In this document: positions 1 to 7,996 of the stretch, piece after piece
How positions within the stretch are numbered: position 1 is the stretch's first letter
Layout: every line of letters begins with the position of its first letter
Assembly: GCF_003985145.1 (NCBI RefSeq)
Contig: NZ_ML133521.1
Coordinates: forward strand, 1,054,001 to 1,118,000
Length of the DNA: 64,000 nucleotides
Direction: 5' to 3'
DNA from: Rhizobium anhuiense
GTDB taxonomy: Bacteria; Pseudomonadota; Alphaproteobacteria; Rhizobiales; Rhizobiaceae
Notes under the pieces: model-generated
What the model was told of the DNA's origin: nothing
Database searches by the model: none
What the model saw: only the letters and a program-made list of their open reading frames with translations
Program-made: the position numbers and the translations under genes

Positions 1-1161
1 GCGGGTCTCGTTGAAATAGGGTGCGGGGCGCAGCTTCAGCGAGAAACGGTTACCATCAGGCCCTTGTTTGTAACCGGCCTTGTCGAGAATATCGTTGGCG
101 GCGGAGGGGTCGAACGCATAGGTCGCGACATCGGATGTATAGAATTCCGGCGCATTCTTCGGCACCGGGCCGGTCGCAGCGGCGGCGTAACCGAGGAAGA
201 TGGTGTCGACCACGAATTTCTTGTCGATCGCCTGGGCGATCGCCTGACGGACCCGGAGATCGGCCAGTTCCTTGCGGCGGTGATTGATCTCGACGACGAG
301 CTGGTAGGTCAAAGCCTCGTAGCCTTTGGAGATCACCTTGATGCCCTCGACCTTGGAGATGCGGTCGAGATCGGCAAGCGGCACCGCCGAAAAGGCGGCA
401 AGCTGGATTTCGTCAGCCTCGAGTGCTGCACCCGCAGCCTCGCGATCGGGCAGCACGCGGAAGATGATCTCGTCGAGTTTCGGCTGCTCCTTGTCCCAGT
501 AACTCTCATTGCGCACCAGCCGGTAATATTCGCCGGATTTGTGTTCGGCGAACTTGAACGGCCCGGTACCGACAAGCGTGGTGTTAGCCGGATTGGTGGC
601 AATATCGGTACCGTCGAAGATGTGTTTGGCGACGACGCTGGTGACGACAGGCAGGGCGTTACGGATCAGCTGGAACGGCGTCGGCTTGGAGAAGCGGAAG
701 ATGGCGGTGTAGTCATCGGGCGTATCGACGGCTTCGAGATTGGCAAAGACCAGACGGCCGAGATTCTGCAGCGGCTTCCAGATGTTGAGCGCCGAGAAGG
801 CGACATCGACCGAGGTGAACGGCTTGCCGTCGTGCCAGGTCACGCCGTCGCGCAGCTTGAAGGTGACGGAGAGGCCGTCGGCCGACCCCTCCCAGGCGGT
901 GGCGAGACGCGGCGCAAGCCCGTCCTTGCCGTCGAACGAGGCTTCGGCAAGCGGCTCGATCACCTTGCTCGCAACGAAGAAGACGCCGTTGGAGGCGACG
1001 ATCGCCGGATTGAGGTTCTTCGGTTCGGAATCGGCCGCAACGATCAGCCGGCCACCGGCAGGCGCCGCCTGCGCCAGCGCCTGGCGAGCGAGCGCCGTCG
1101 AAGCGAGGAGCAGGGCGGTGCCCTTCATCAGTGTGCGCCGCGAGATAGATGGTACGGTCAT
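1..1161 (-). CDS. Peptide-type ABC transporter substrate-binding protein (partial, C-terminus outside window)
   Basis: These are the first 387 codons of a family 5 solute-binding protein (SBP_bac_5, DppA/OppA type); the frame is open to the left edge and the rest lies outside. The N-terminus is a twin-arginine signal (SRRTLMKG at residues 7-14, then a hydrophobic stretch ending ALAQA), so Tat export to the periplasm is likely. The mature part has family blocks such as LIVAADSEPKNLNPAIV and LRDGVTWHDGKPFTSVDV. The ATG has GGAGGGG directly upstream. It lies downstream of the LLM monooxygenase gene on the same strand, 229 bases away across a repeat element. Family 5 proteins bind peptides, nickel, glutathione or opines; the ligand cannot be read from sequence. 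Confidence 0.93.
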   Translation of the reverse strand, partial: MTVPSISRRTLMKGTALLLASTALARQALAQAAPAGGRLIVAADSEPKNLNPAIVASNGVFFVASKVIEPLAEASFDGKDGLAPRLATAWEGSADGLSVTFKLRDGVTWHDGKPFTSVDVAFSALNIWKPLQNLGRLVFANLEAVDTPDDYTAIFRFSKPTPFQLIRNALPVVTSVVAKHIFDGTDIATNPANTTLVGTGPFKFAEHKSGEYYRLVRNESYWDKEQPKLDEIIFRVLPDREAAGAALEADEIQLAAFSAVPLADLDRISKVEGIKVISKGYEALTYQLVVEINHRRKELADLRVRQAIAQAIDKKFVVDTIFLGYAAAATGPVPKNAPEFYTSDVATYAFDPSAANDILDKAGYKQGPDGNRFSLKLRPAPYFNETR

Positions 1162-1270
1162 GACCCCTCCTGATCGATCGAATTTCAAGCGCCCATATTC
1201 AGGGTGAAACGCCGATTGTCATAGAGGTTAAATTCTAAACCTCGGACACCGCGAGACATTTTTTGTCACC

Positions 1271-1380
1271 CAGAGCGCCGCGCGTCCAACAGGACGCGCT
1301 AAGGACGCTCTATCACTTTGATTGGCGCATCATCCTCCCCGAAAATCGGATCCGATTTTCGGGGAGGATGATGCGCCGGT
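1271..1380. repeat. Rhizobial-type intergenic repeat element with two hairpins
   Basis: Two dyads stand in tandem in the 229-base gap. The first is GCGCGTCC-aaca-GGACGCGC (1280-1299). The second is a perfect 54-base palindrome at 1324-1377, two 27-base arms without a loop, centred between 1350 and 1351 (GGATCC at the centre). The intervening AAGGACGCTCTATCACTTTG resembles an intergenic repeat I recall in many copies in Rhizobium genomes, in which only the second hairpin varies. The perfect symmetry argues for a hairpin or cruciform rather than a protein site. It may end or process the transcript between the monooxygenase and binding-protein genes. Membership of the repeat family is from memory. 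Confidence 0.7.
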
Positions 1381-1390
1381 CATTATTCAC

Positions 1391-2788
1391 TCAGCCACTG
1401 GCGGCGACGCGGGTGGGCTCGCCGAAGAGATTGCGATAGGCAGCCCCGGGATGCGGCGCAACGAGCCGCGGCCCCGCTCCCCCGAGTTTTTCCCGCAGCG
1501 TTCCCTTGGCATAGTCGGTCTTGTAGACGCCGCGCTTTTGCAGTTCCGGCACCAGCAGATCGACGGCATCCTCGAAACTTTCGGGTGTCACGGCATAGGC
1601 GAGGTTGAAGCCGTCGACATCGGTGTCCTCGACCCATTCCTGCATCAGATCGGCAACCGTCTGCGGCGAGCCGACGAAGACCGGGCCGAAACCGCCGACG
1701 CCGACCCAGTCGGCCATTTCGCGCACCGTCCATTCCTTGGTGGGATCGATGGTGGTGAAGGTTTCGACAGCCGATTGCACCGCATTGGTATGGCGGTGCC
1801 GCAGCACCTCGTCCGGCCCGAACTGGCCGAAATCGATGCCGGTCCAGCCGGAGATCAGCGTCAGCGCGCCTTCGAAGGAGGCGTATTTGCGGTATTCGTT
1901 GAATTTCCGCTGTGCCTCCGCATCCGTTTCACCCAGGATCACGGTCTGCAGATTGAAAGCAAGGATTTCGCGCGGGTTGCGGCCGACGCGTTCGGCCGCC
2001 TCGCGGACATTGGCGACGTAACGCTTCAGCACGGCTTTCGACGGGGAGGCGACGAAGATGCATTCGGCATGGGCGCCGGCGAAATCCTTGCCGCGGCTGG
2101 AGGCGCCGGCCTGGTAGAGCACCGGCGTGCGCTGCGGCGAGGGTTCGCTCAGGTGAATGCCGGGCACGTTGAAATGCCTGCCGGAATGGCGGATCGGATG
2201 GACCTTTTCCGGATGGGTGAAGATGCCGGTTTCGCGGTCGCGCACGACGGCGCCATCCTCCCAGCTTCCCTCCCAGAGCTTGTAGCAGACTTCCAGATAT
2301 TCCTCGGCGAGATCGTAGCGGTCATCGTGCTTCGTCTGCGCCGGCTGGCCGATATTGAGCGCGCCGCTGTTGAGGTAGGAGGTGACGATATTCCAGCCGA
2401 CGCGCCCCTTGGTCAGATGGTCGAGCGTCGAGATGCGGCGGGCGAAGGTGTAGGGGTGCTCGAAGGAGAGCGACGCCGTCAGGCCGAAGCCGAGATGTTC
2501 GGTCTCGTAGGACATGGTGGGGATCAGCTGTAGCGGGTCGTTGACCGGCACCTGCGCCGAATGGCGAAGGGCGGCATCGACATTGCCGTTCAGCACATCA
2601 TAGACTCCGAGCACGTCGGCGATGAACAGCCCGTCGAACTTGCCGCGTTCCAGCGTCTTGGCCAGATGCACCCAGTAGTCGAGATCCTTGTAGGTCCAGG
2701 ACTTGTCGCGCGGATGGCGCCAGAGCCCCGGCGACTGGTGTCCGACGCAATTCATGTCGAAGGCGTTGAGCCTGATTTCGCGGGTCAT
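1391..2788 (-). CDS. LLM-class FMN-dependent monooxygenase (NtaA/SnaA/DszA family)
   Basis: The 465-residue protein has the usual length and blocks of the NtaA/SnaA/DszA/SoxA branch of bacterial luciferase-like monooxygenases: LNAFDMNCVGHQSPGLW near the start, FDGLFIADVLGVYD at about 53-66, HLTKGRVGWNIVTSYL in the middle and VFVGSPQTVADLMQEW late. Members use FMNH2 supplied by a separate reductase to oxidise sulfur, nitrogen or sulfonate substrates in the cytoplasm; no reductase gene is in the window. The ATG follows AAGGAAG. It starts 17 bases after the permease stop and is probably the third gene of an operon with the ribose-type ABC genes. The substrate is unknown. Confidence 0.93.
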   Translation of the reverse strand: MTREIRLNAFDMNCVGHQSPGLWRHPRDKSWTYKDLDYWVHLAKTLERGKFDGLFIADVLGVYDVLNGNVDAALRHSAQVPVNDPLQLIPTMSYETEHLGFGLTASLSFEHPYTFARRISTLDHLTKGRVGWNIVTSYLNSGALNIGQPAQTKHDDRYDLAEEYLEVCYKLWEGSWEDGAVVRDRETGIFTHPEKVHPIRHSGRHFNVPGIHLSEPSPQRTPVLYQAGASSRGKDFAGAHAECIFVASPSKAVLKRYVANVREAAERVGRNPREILAFNLQTVILGETDAEAQRKFNEYRKYASFEGALTLISGWTGIDFGQFGPDEVLRHRHTNAVQSAVETFTTIDPTKEWTVREMADWVGVGGFGPVFVGSPQTVADLMQEWVEDTDVDGFNLAYAVTPESFEDAVDLLVPELQKRGVYKTDYAKGTLREKLGGAGPRLVAPHPGAAYRNLFGEPTRVAASG

Positions 2789-2805
2789 GTCTTTCTTCCT
2801 TGGAA

Positions 2806-3867
2806 TTAGGGATTGCTGCGGCCAAGGCCGTAGGTCAGCGCTAAGGCTCCGACGAGCACGGCGCCCTTGACGAAATCCTGGGTGTAATAAGGGGCGTTCA
2901 GCATGGTGAGACCGTTCAGCAGCACCCCGACGAAGACGGCGCCGGCAATGGTGCCGAGCACGTTCGGGCGGCGCAGATTGAGGACGGCAAAACCGATCAG
3001 CGCGGCGGCGACGGAATCCATCAGCAACGAGCCGCCGGAGGAGACATCGCCACGCCCGACGCGGGCGGCGATGACGATGCCGCCCAGCGCCGCCAGCGTG
3101 CCCGAAATCACATAGGCGAGCGTCTTCAGCCGGACTGTGGACGCGCCGGCAAGCCGGGTCGCGACCTCGTTGCCACCGGTCGCAAACAGCAGCCGGCCGA
3201 TGCGGGTGCGTTCGGTGAGAATGAAAAGCGCGACGGCGACCACCGCCATCAGTACCACGGCAACCGGCAGGGTGCCGAGGATGCTGTAGCGGCCGATCAG
3301 AAGAAAGGCCGGGTCGTAGGCGCCGGTCGCCTTCGAGCCGTCGGGCAGGGTGAGGCCTGCCGAAATCGACCGGCCGGCGGTCGGGATCAGTTGCAGACCG
3401 GAAAGCAGGAACATCATCGCCAGCGTCGCCAGGAGATCTGGCACCTTCAGGCGCACGATCAGGAAGGCGTTGACGAGACCGATCAGGGCGCCGAAGGCGA
3501 GCACCAGCGGCACCGTCACATAGGCATCGAGGTGCCAGACGATCATCGCATAACTCGCCGCCATCACGCTCGATGCGGCGACCGCGCCGATCGACAGGTC
3601 GAAACCGCCGACAGCCAGCGTCACGGTGACGCCGGCGCCAAGAATGGCAACGACCGATACCGCCTGCAGAATGCTCATCAGATTGGCGATATTGATGAAG
3701 GCGGGCTCGGCGATGGTGAAGCCGATGACGAGAGCCGTAAGCAGGATGAACACCGCACCCGCCCGGAGGAACGCCCCGAAGGCGGCAAGACGACCATTAT
3801 CGGCTTGCAGCGATGCCTTCGGCCGGGCGCTTGCCTGCGGAAGAGTGTCGTCGTCGATCGTCGTCAT
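2806..3867 (-). CDS. Ribose-type ABC transporter permease (RbsC/BPD_transp_2 family)
   Basis: The 353-residue membrane protein has about nine or ten hydrophobic segments after a polar N-terminal tail of some 28 residues. It has the family signature GGFDLSIGAVAASS, equivalent to GGIDLSVG in RbsC, and the C-terminal block RRPNVLGTIAGAVFVG. It forms the inner-membrane channel with the ATPase encoded immediately upstream, whose stop overlaps its start (ATGA). The cognate binding protein is probably the divergently read gene at 5582. The family carries sugars and sugar-like molecules, but its placement among monooxygenases suggests an unusual cargo. Confidence 0.94.
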   Translation of the reverse strand: MTTIDDDTLPQASARPKASLQADNGRLAAFGAFLRAGAVFILLTALVIGFTIAEPAFINIANLMSILQAVSVVAILGAGVTVTLAVGGFDLSIGAVAASSVMAASYAMIVWHLDAYVTVPLVLAFGALIGLVNAFLIVRLKVPDLLATLAMMFLLSGLQLIPTAGRSISAGLTLPDGSKATGAYDPAFLLIGRYSILGTLPVAVVLMAVVAVALFILTERTRIGRLLFATGGNEVATRLAGASTVRLKTLAYVISGTLAALGGIVIAARVGRGDVSSGGSLLMDSVAAALIGFAVLNLRRPNVLGTIAGAVFVGVLLNGLTMLNAPYYTQDFVKGAVLVGALALTYGLGRSNP

Positions 3868-5348
3868 GCGGGTATTCCCTGGATTGCGGAGGCAAAAGCG
3901 GCCCCGTGTGCCGCGGGCCTCAACACGTGGCGGTCGATGACGAGGATGCGGTCGGCCACTTCATAGGCCTCCTCCGGGTCGGAGGTCGCGATCAGCGTCG
4001 CCCGGTCGGTGCGGGCGCGGATCGCCCGGATGATGTCATGACGGGCGCCGACGTCGACACCCTGGAAGGGTTCGTCGAGCAGCAGCAGCCGGCTCGGTTC
4101 AGCCTCCCAGCGGGCGATCACCGCCTTCTGCTGGTTGCCGCCGGAGAGCGACCAGATCGAGGCGAGGGGTCCGGCGGCCTTGATGCCGAGACGGACGATC
4201 GCCTGCTCGGCCTCGCGTCGTTCACGGCCACCGACCAGGAAACCGCGCGGATACCATTTGCCAAGATGCGGCAGGCTGATCGTCGCCGACAGCGAATGGC
4301 CGGGCCACGCCGGCGGCATCAGCGATGAACGGTGCCGGTCTTCGGCCGCCATCGCCACACCGGCGGCGATCGCTTCGGCCGCGTTTTTTGGCCGGTAAGA
4401 CCGGCCGTCGAGCAACATCGCGCCGCGCTCAAGCGCGGTCACGCCGAAGATCGCCTGGAGCAACCGGCTCTTGCCGGCGCCGAGCACGCCGGTAACCGCC
4501 ACCACCTCGCCCTCATGCAAGGACAGATCGAAGGGCTCAGCTTCGGGGAGCAGGCTGATGTCGCGCATCTCGAAAATCGCCGGACCGGTCGCAGGCCGCG
4601 CATCCGGCCGGGCCGCATCCAGTCGGCGGCCGATCATCGTCTCGATGGCGCTCGAAAAATCGATCGGCCGCGAGAAGGTGCCGACGACGCGACCGCCGCG
4701 CATGACGAGCGCATGGTCGGCGATGGCTTCGAGATCGGCGGTGCGGTGCGAGATATAAAGGATCGCCAGGCCGCGCTTGCGCAGGTTGAGAAGAATATCG
4801 AAGAGGCGGCGGCTTTCCTCTCCGGAAAGGCTCGCCGTCGGCTCGTCGAGGATGAGCAGATCGGCGCGGTTGGCAAGCGCCCGGGCGATCGCCACCAGTT
4901 GCCGGTCGGCGCTGCTGAGGTCGCCGAAATCACGATCGATCGGCAGGCTGAAGCCGGCGGCATCGAGCATTGCCTGCGCGGCGCGGCGGATGCCGGTGCG
5001 CGAGACGAAGAAGGGCGCGCTCCGATCGGCGAACCGGTTGAGCAGCAGGGCATCGGCAACGCTCAGGCCAGCCGCGCCGACGAGATCCGTCGATTGATGC
5101 ACCGTGACGACACCGGCCTTTGCCGCGTCGGCCGGGCTGCGCGGCGCAAAGGGGCGGCCATTGAAACTGACCGTGCCGCCATCGGCCGGAAGGACGCCGG
5201 ACAGGATCTTTACCAGCGTCGATTTGCCCGCACCGTTGGCACCCATCAGCGCCACGATCTCACCGCGCTCCAGCGACAGTTCAGCACCGGCAAGCGCCCG
5301 CGTCGACCCGAAACTGCGGGTGATATTTTCAATGTGAAGAAGCGGCAT
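3864..5348 (-). CDS. Ribose-type ABC transporter ATPase, two ABC domains (RbsA family)
   Basis: The 494-residue protein has two fused nucleotide-binding domains. Domain 1 has Walker A GANGAGKST (36-44), signature LSSADRQLVAIARAL and Walker B LLILDEPTASLS. Domain 2 has a Walker A variant GVLGAGKS, the intact signature LSGGNQQKAVIARW and Walker B LLLLDEPFQGVD. Length and asymmetry match RbsA/MglA/XylG. Domain 1 lacks the GG of LSGGQ, so domain 2 has the only canonical signature motif. It overlaps the permease start by 4 bases and is first in the leftward operon, divergent from the binding-protein gene at 5582. Confidence 0.94.
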   Translation of the reverse strand: MPLLHIENITRSFGSTRALAGAELSLERGEIVALMGANGAGKSTLVKILSGVLPADGGTVSFNGRPFAPRSPADAAKAGVVTVHQSTDLVGAAGLSVADALLLNRFADRSAPFFVSRTGIRRAAQAMLDAAGFSLPIDRDFGDLSSADRQLVAIARALANRADLLILDEPTASLSGEESRRLFDILLNLRKRGLAILYISHRTADLEAIADHALVMRGGRVVGTFSRPIDFSSAIETMIGRRLDAARPDARPATGPAIFEMRDISLLPEAEPFDLSLHEGEVVAVTGVLGAGKSRLLQAIFGVTALERGAMLLDGRSYRPKNAAEAIAAGVAMAAEDRHRSSLMPPAWPGHSLSATISLPHLGKWYPRGFLVGGRERREAEQAIVRLGIKAAGPLASIWSLSGGNQQKAVIARWEAEPSRLLLLDEPFQGVDVGARHDIIRAIRARTDRATLIATSDPEEAYEVADRILVIDRHVLRPAAHGAAFASAIQGIPA

Positions 5349-5471
5349 CGATCATGTCCGGGACTGCATTTGTATCAGGAGTGTGCCCCGTCCGGGTGGT
5401 CGAACTCCAGGCACGCCTTTCCCTCACAAACTGTCCCCGGGAAACAAAGAATCTCCCGCAGCCCGGAAAAT

Positions 5472-5520
5472 CGGATCATTTACTCTACTAAAAACATAGA
5501 GATTATATCTAAATAATCCG
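5472..5520. promoter_or_regulatory. Nested dyad in divergent promoter region
   Basis: The 233-base gap between the ATPase and binding-protein starts is GC-rich except for an AT-rich core. There CGGATCATTTA (5472-5482) and TAAATAATCCG (5510-5520) form an outer dyad matching at 10 of 11 positions, enclosing CTCTA (5483-5487) and TAGAG (5497-5501). The position suits a shared operator for the divergent operons. No regulator gene adjoins it, so the binding protein is unknown and the function is inferred. Confidence 0.45.
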
Positions 5521-5581
5521 ATGCGTCGCGGGGCTCCCAACCCGTCAGACGACGCTTCCGATTGCTAGAAGGAACGCGACG

Positions 5582-6628
5582 ATGAAATCCCTCGCACGGC
5601 TCGCACTGTCTGCCGCCGTCATTCCGTTCATTTTCATTCAAGGCGCAAAAGCCGACGGCCTGTCCGGCGCTCCGGCCCCCTTTGATAAGGGCGGGGTCAA
5701 GGTGGCTCTGATCAGCTACATCTCGGCCGGCGATTTCTTCCAGGCCTACCAGGCCGGTGCGGAAGCCCAGGCCAAGGCGCTGGATATCGACCTGCGCGTC
5801 TTCCCCGGACGGCAGGACGCCGCCGAGCAGCGCGAGCAGATCCTGCAGGCGATCAATCTCGGCGTCTCCGGCATCGTCATCGACCACGGCCTTCCGGAAT
5901 CGCTCGGCGACGTCGTGCAGCAGGCGCTCGACAAGGGCATCAAGGTCGTGGCCTTCGACGTCAACCTCAACAACCCCAAGATCCCGCAGGTGGAACAGAG
6001 CGATCACGAGCTCGCCTCGCTGGCGCTCGAACAGGTGGTGAAGGACAACGGCAAAGACTTCAACGCCGGTTGTGTCTATGTCGCGGGTTTTGCGCCGCTC
6101 GACCGCCGCAATGAGGTCTGGGACAAGTTCAAGTCGGAGAATAAGGACGTGGTCGAAAAGGCCCGTTTCGGCAATGTCAGCGACACGACGGCGACCTCGA
6201 CCGCCGACCAGGCGAAGGCCGCGCTCACCGCCAATCCCGATATATCGGTCGTTTTTGCCCCCTATGATGAATTCGCCCGCGGTGTGAAGCTCGCCGCCAA
6301 CGATCTCGGCATTTCAGCTAAGCTGAAGATCTATTCGGCCGACGTCTCGACCGCCGATATCCAGGAAATCACCGAGGAAGGCAGCCCCTGGGTTGCGACC
6401 GTCGCGACCAATCCGGCCGTCGTCGGCGCCGTCTCCATCCGTGCCGCTGCACTCGAGATCGCCGGTCAGACGGTTCCCCATCAGATTACCGTGAAGCCGA
6501 CGCTTCTGACGCAGGAGAGCCTGCGGGCGGCCGGCGTCAAGACGATCGAGGAACTGGCTGCGAAGGTCCCGGCCTTCAGCACGAGCGATGCGGCAACCGC
6601 GAGCTGGATTCCGGACAAGCTTTTCTGA
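5582..6628 (+). CDS. Ribose-type ABC transporter substrate-binding protein
   Basis: The 348-residue protein has a Sec signal (MKSLARLALSAA...GAKA, cleavage near residue 24) and a type 1 periplasmic-binding fold: VALISYISAGDFFQAYQAG at the start of lobe 1, GVSGIVIDHG, VVAFDVNL, then DISVVFAPYDEFARG in lobe 2. This is the RbsB/Peripla_BP_4 family, so it should deliver ligand to the RbsA/RbsC-type proteins encoded divergently (3864-5348 and 2806-3867). AAGGAA precedes the ATG. A terminator-like hairpin follows the stop, which would favour more binding protein than downstream flavoprotein. The ligand is unknown. Confidence 0.93.
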   Translation: MKSLARLALSAAVIPFIFIQGAKADGLSGAPAPFDKGGVKVALISYISAGDFFQAYQAGAEAQAKALDIDLRVFPGRQDAAEQREQILQAINLGVSGIVIDHGLPESLGDVVQQALDKGIKVVAFDVNLNNPKIPQVEQSDHELASLALEQVVKDNGKDFNAGCVYVAGFAPLDRRNEVWDKFKSENKDVVEKARFGNVSDTTATSTADQAKAALTANPDISVVFAPYDEFARGVKLAANDLGISAKLKIYSADVSTADIQEITEEGSPWVATVATNPAVVGAVSIRAAALEIAGQTVPHQITVKPTLLTQESLRAAGVKTIEELAAKVPAFSTSDAATASWIPDKLF

Positions 6629-6648
6629 GGAGGTCACCCTCGATCCTT

Positions 6649-6687
6649 CCGGCGGGAGCTTGACGCTCCCGCCGGATCATCTTTTTG
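6649..6687 (+). terminator. Terminator or attenuator hairpin after the binding-protein gene
   Basis: A perfect 11-base-pair stem, CCGGCGGGAGC (6649-6659) with GCTCCCGCCGG (6665-6675) and loop TTGAC, is followed after six bases by a run of five T. It lies between the binding-protein stop and the flavoprotein start at 6707, on the same strand. The gap before the T run makes partial termination plausible. Confidence 0.65.
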
Positions 6688-6706
6688 GAGAATTGGAGTC
6701 CCGCCC

Positions 6707-7915
6707 ATGAGCCAGTCCAATGTCGTCTTCGCGGTGAACCGCAATCCGACGCGAGAAGACCTCTTTGCCCGTGCCGAGGAGATCTCTGCCGACCTTTCCC
6801 GGCGCGCCGCAGACCTCGACCGTGAAGGCCGTCCGCCGCTCGCCGAGATCGTCAAATTGAAGAATGCCGGGCTGCTCAATGCGTTGCATCCCACCCAAAT
6901 CGGTGGCGGCGGCCTCGACTGGGTCGATGGACTGAGGCTGGTGCGCATTCTCGCCCGCGGCGAAAGCTCGATCGGTCAGCTGCTCGGCTACCACTATGTC
7001 AACAGCCAGTATATCTATTGGGCCCTCGATGCCGCCCGTGCCCATGCGCTGGGCAGCGATACCGTCGCCAGGAACCTCTATTGGGGTGCGGCGGTCAATC
7101 CGCGCGATCCCGGGCTGATGCTGACTCGTCGTGGCAACGGCTATGTGCTGAACGGACGCAAATCCTTCTCCACGGCGGCACGGGTCTCCGACTACATCAA
7201 CGCCAATGCCACGCTCGACGACAAGATCGCCGGCTTCGCCGTGCCGACCAATCGCCCCGGCTATGTCGCCAATGACGACTGGGACAATATCGGCCAGCGC
7301 CTGTCCGACAGCGGCAGCGTCGAGTTCCGCGACTTCCCGGTCTACGAGGAGGATTTCGTCGGTGCGCCAGCTGCCCCCGACGCAGCGCCGCCTGTATTGT
7401 CGACCTTCAACACGCCGTTCATCCAGCTGGTCTTCGTCAACTTTTATCTCGGCACCGCCGAAGGCGCGCTGCAGGCGGCCGTCGATTACGTCAGAACCAC
7501 CACCCGGCCGTGGATCACGTCAGGCGTCGAGCGGGCGGCCGACGATCCCTATATCCTCGAACGCGTCGGCGAATTCACCGCGGCGCTGAAGGCCTCGGCA
7601 GCCCTTGCCGACCATGCGGCGTCAGCCGTGCAGGCGGGTCTTGCCCGTGGCAGCGACGTGACGGCGCGCGAGCGCGGCGAGGCGGCGGCGGAAGCTTATA
7701 CCGCCAAGGTGCACGCCACCCATGTCGCGCTCGACATCACCTCGCGCGTCTTCGAGCTGACCGGCGCCCGCTCGACGGCAGACAAATACCGTTTCGACCG
7801 GTTCTGGCGCAATGTCCGTACCCACACGCTGCACGACCCAGTCTTCTACAAGGCGAAAGAAGTCGGTGAATTCGTGCTGAACGACCGGATACCGGAGGTC
7901 AGCCTCTATAGCTGA
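6707..7915 (+). CDS. Acyl-CoA dehydrogenase-fold flavin monooxygenase (DszC/SfnB-like)
   Basis: The 402-residue protein has the acyl-CoA dehydrogenase fold but matches the DszC/SfnB group that oxidises sulfur compounds. Visible blocks are VKLKNAGLLNALHPTQIGGGG (residues about 48-67), ARGESSIGQLLGYHY, GYVLNGRKSFSTAA and the C-terminal DRFWRNVRTHTLHDPVFYK, a His-Asp-Pro end shared with the gene at 7997. Members are cytosolic and need FMNH2 from a separate reductase. GGAG lies upstream of the ATG. It follows the binding-protein gene by 78 bases and converges on its own paralogue. It may act in sequence with the LLM enzymes; the substrate is inferred, not shown. Confidence 0.88.
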   Translation: MSQSNVVFAVNRNPTREDLFARAEEISADLSRRAADLDREGRPPLAEIVKLKNAGLLNALHPTQIGGGGLDWVDGLRLVRILARGESSIGQLLGYHYVNSQYIYWALDAARAHALGSDTVARNLYWGAAVNPRDPGLMLTRRGNGYVLNGRKSFSTAARVSDYINANATLDDKIAGFAVPTNRPGYVANDDWDNIGQRLSDSGSVEFRDFPVYEEDFVGAPAAPDAAPPVLSTFNTPFIQLVFVNFYLGTAEGALQAAVDYVRTTTRPWITSGVERAADDPYILERVGEFTAALKASAALADHAASAVQAGLARGSDVTARERGEAAAEAYTAKVHATHVALDITSRVFELTGARSTADKYRFDRFWRNVRTHTLHDPVFYKAKEVGEFVLNDRIPEVSLYS

Positions 7916-7940
7916 GGCGGCCACGGCTTCATCGACAATG

Positions 7941-7975
7941 AAAAACCCCACTGCCGGCAGCGGCGGTGGGGTTTT
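7941..7975. terminator. Bidirectional terminator between convergent flavoprotein genes
   Basis: AAAACCCCACTGCCG and CGGCGGTGGGGTTTT form a 15-base stem with one mismatch, with A on the left flank and T on the right, so it works as an intrinsic terminator in both directions. It lies between stops at 7915 (+) and 7997 (-). Confidence 0.9.
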
Positions 7976-7996
7976 CGTTTGAAAGCGACGAAGGCT

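Noticed and set aside
1322..2533. 403-codon open frame on the plus strand starting in the palindrome
   Set aside because: Mirror of the LLM monooxygenase gene; starts inside the repeat and has no ribosome site.
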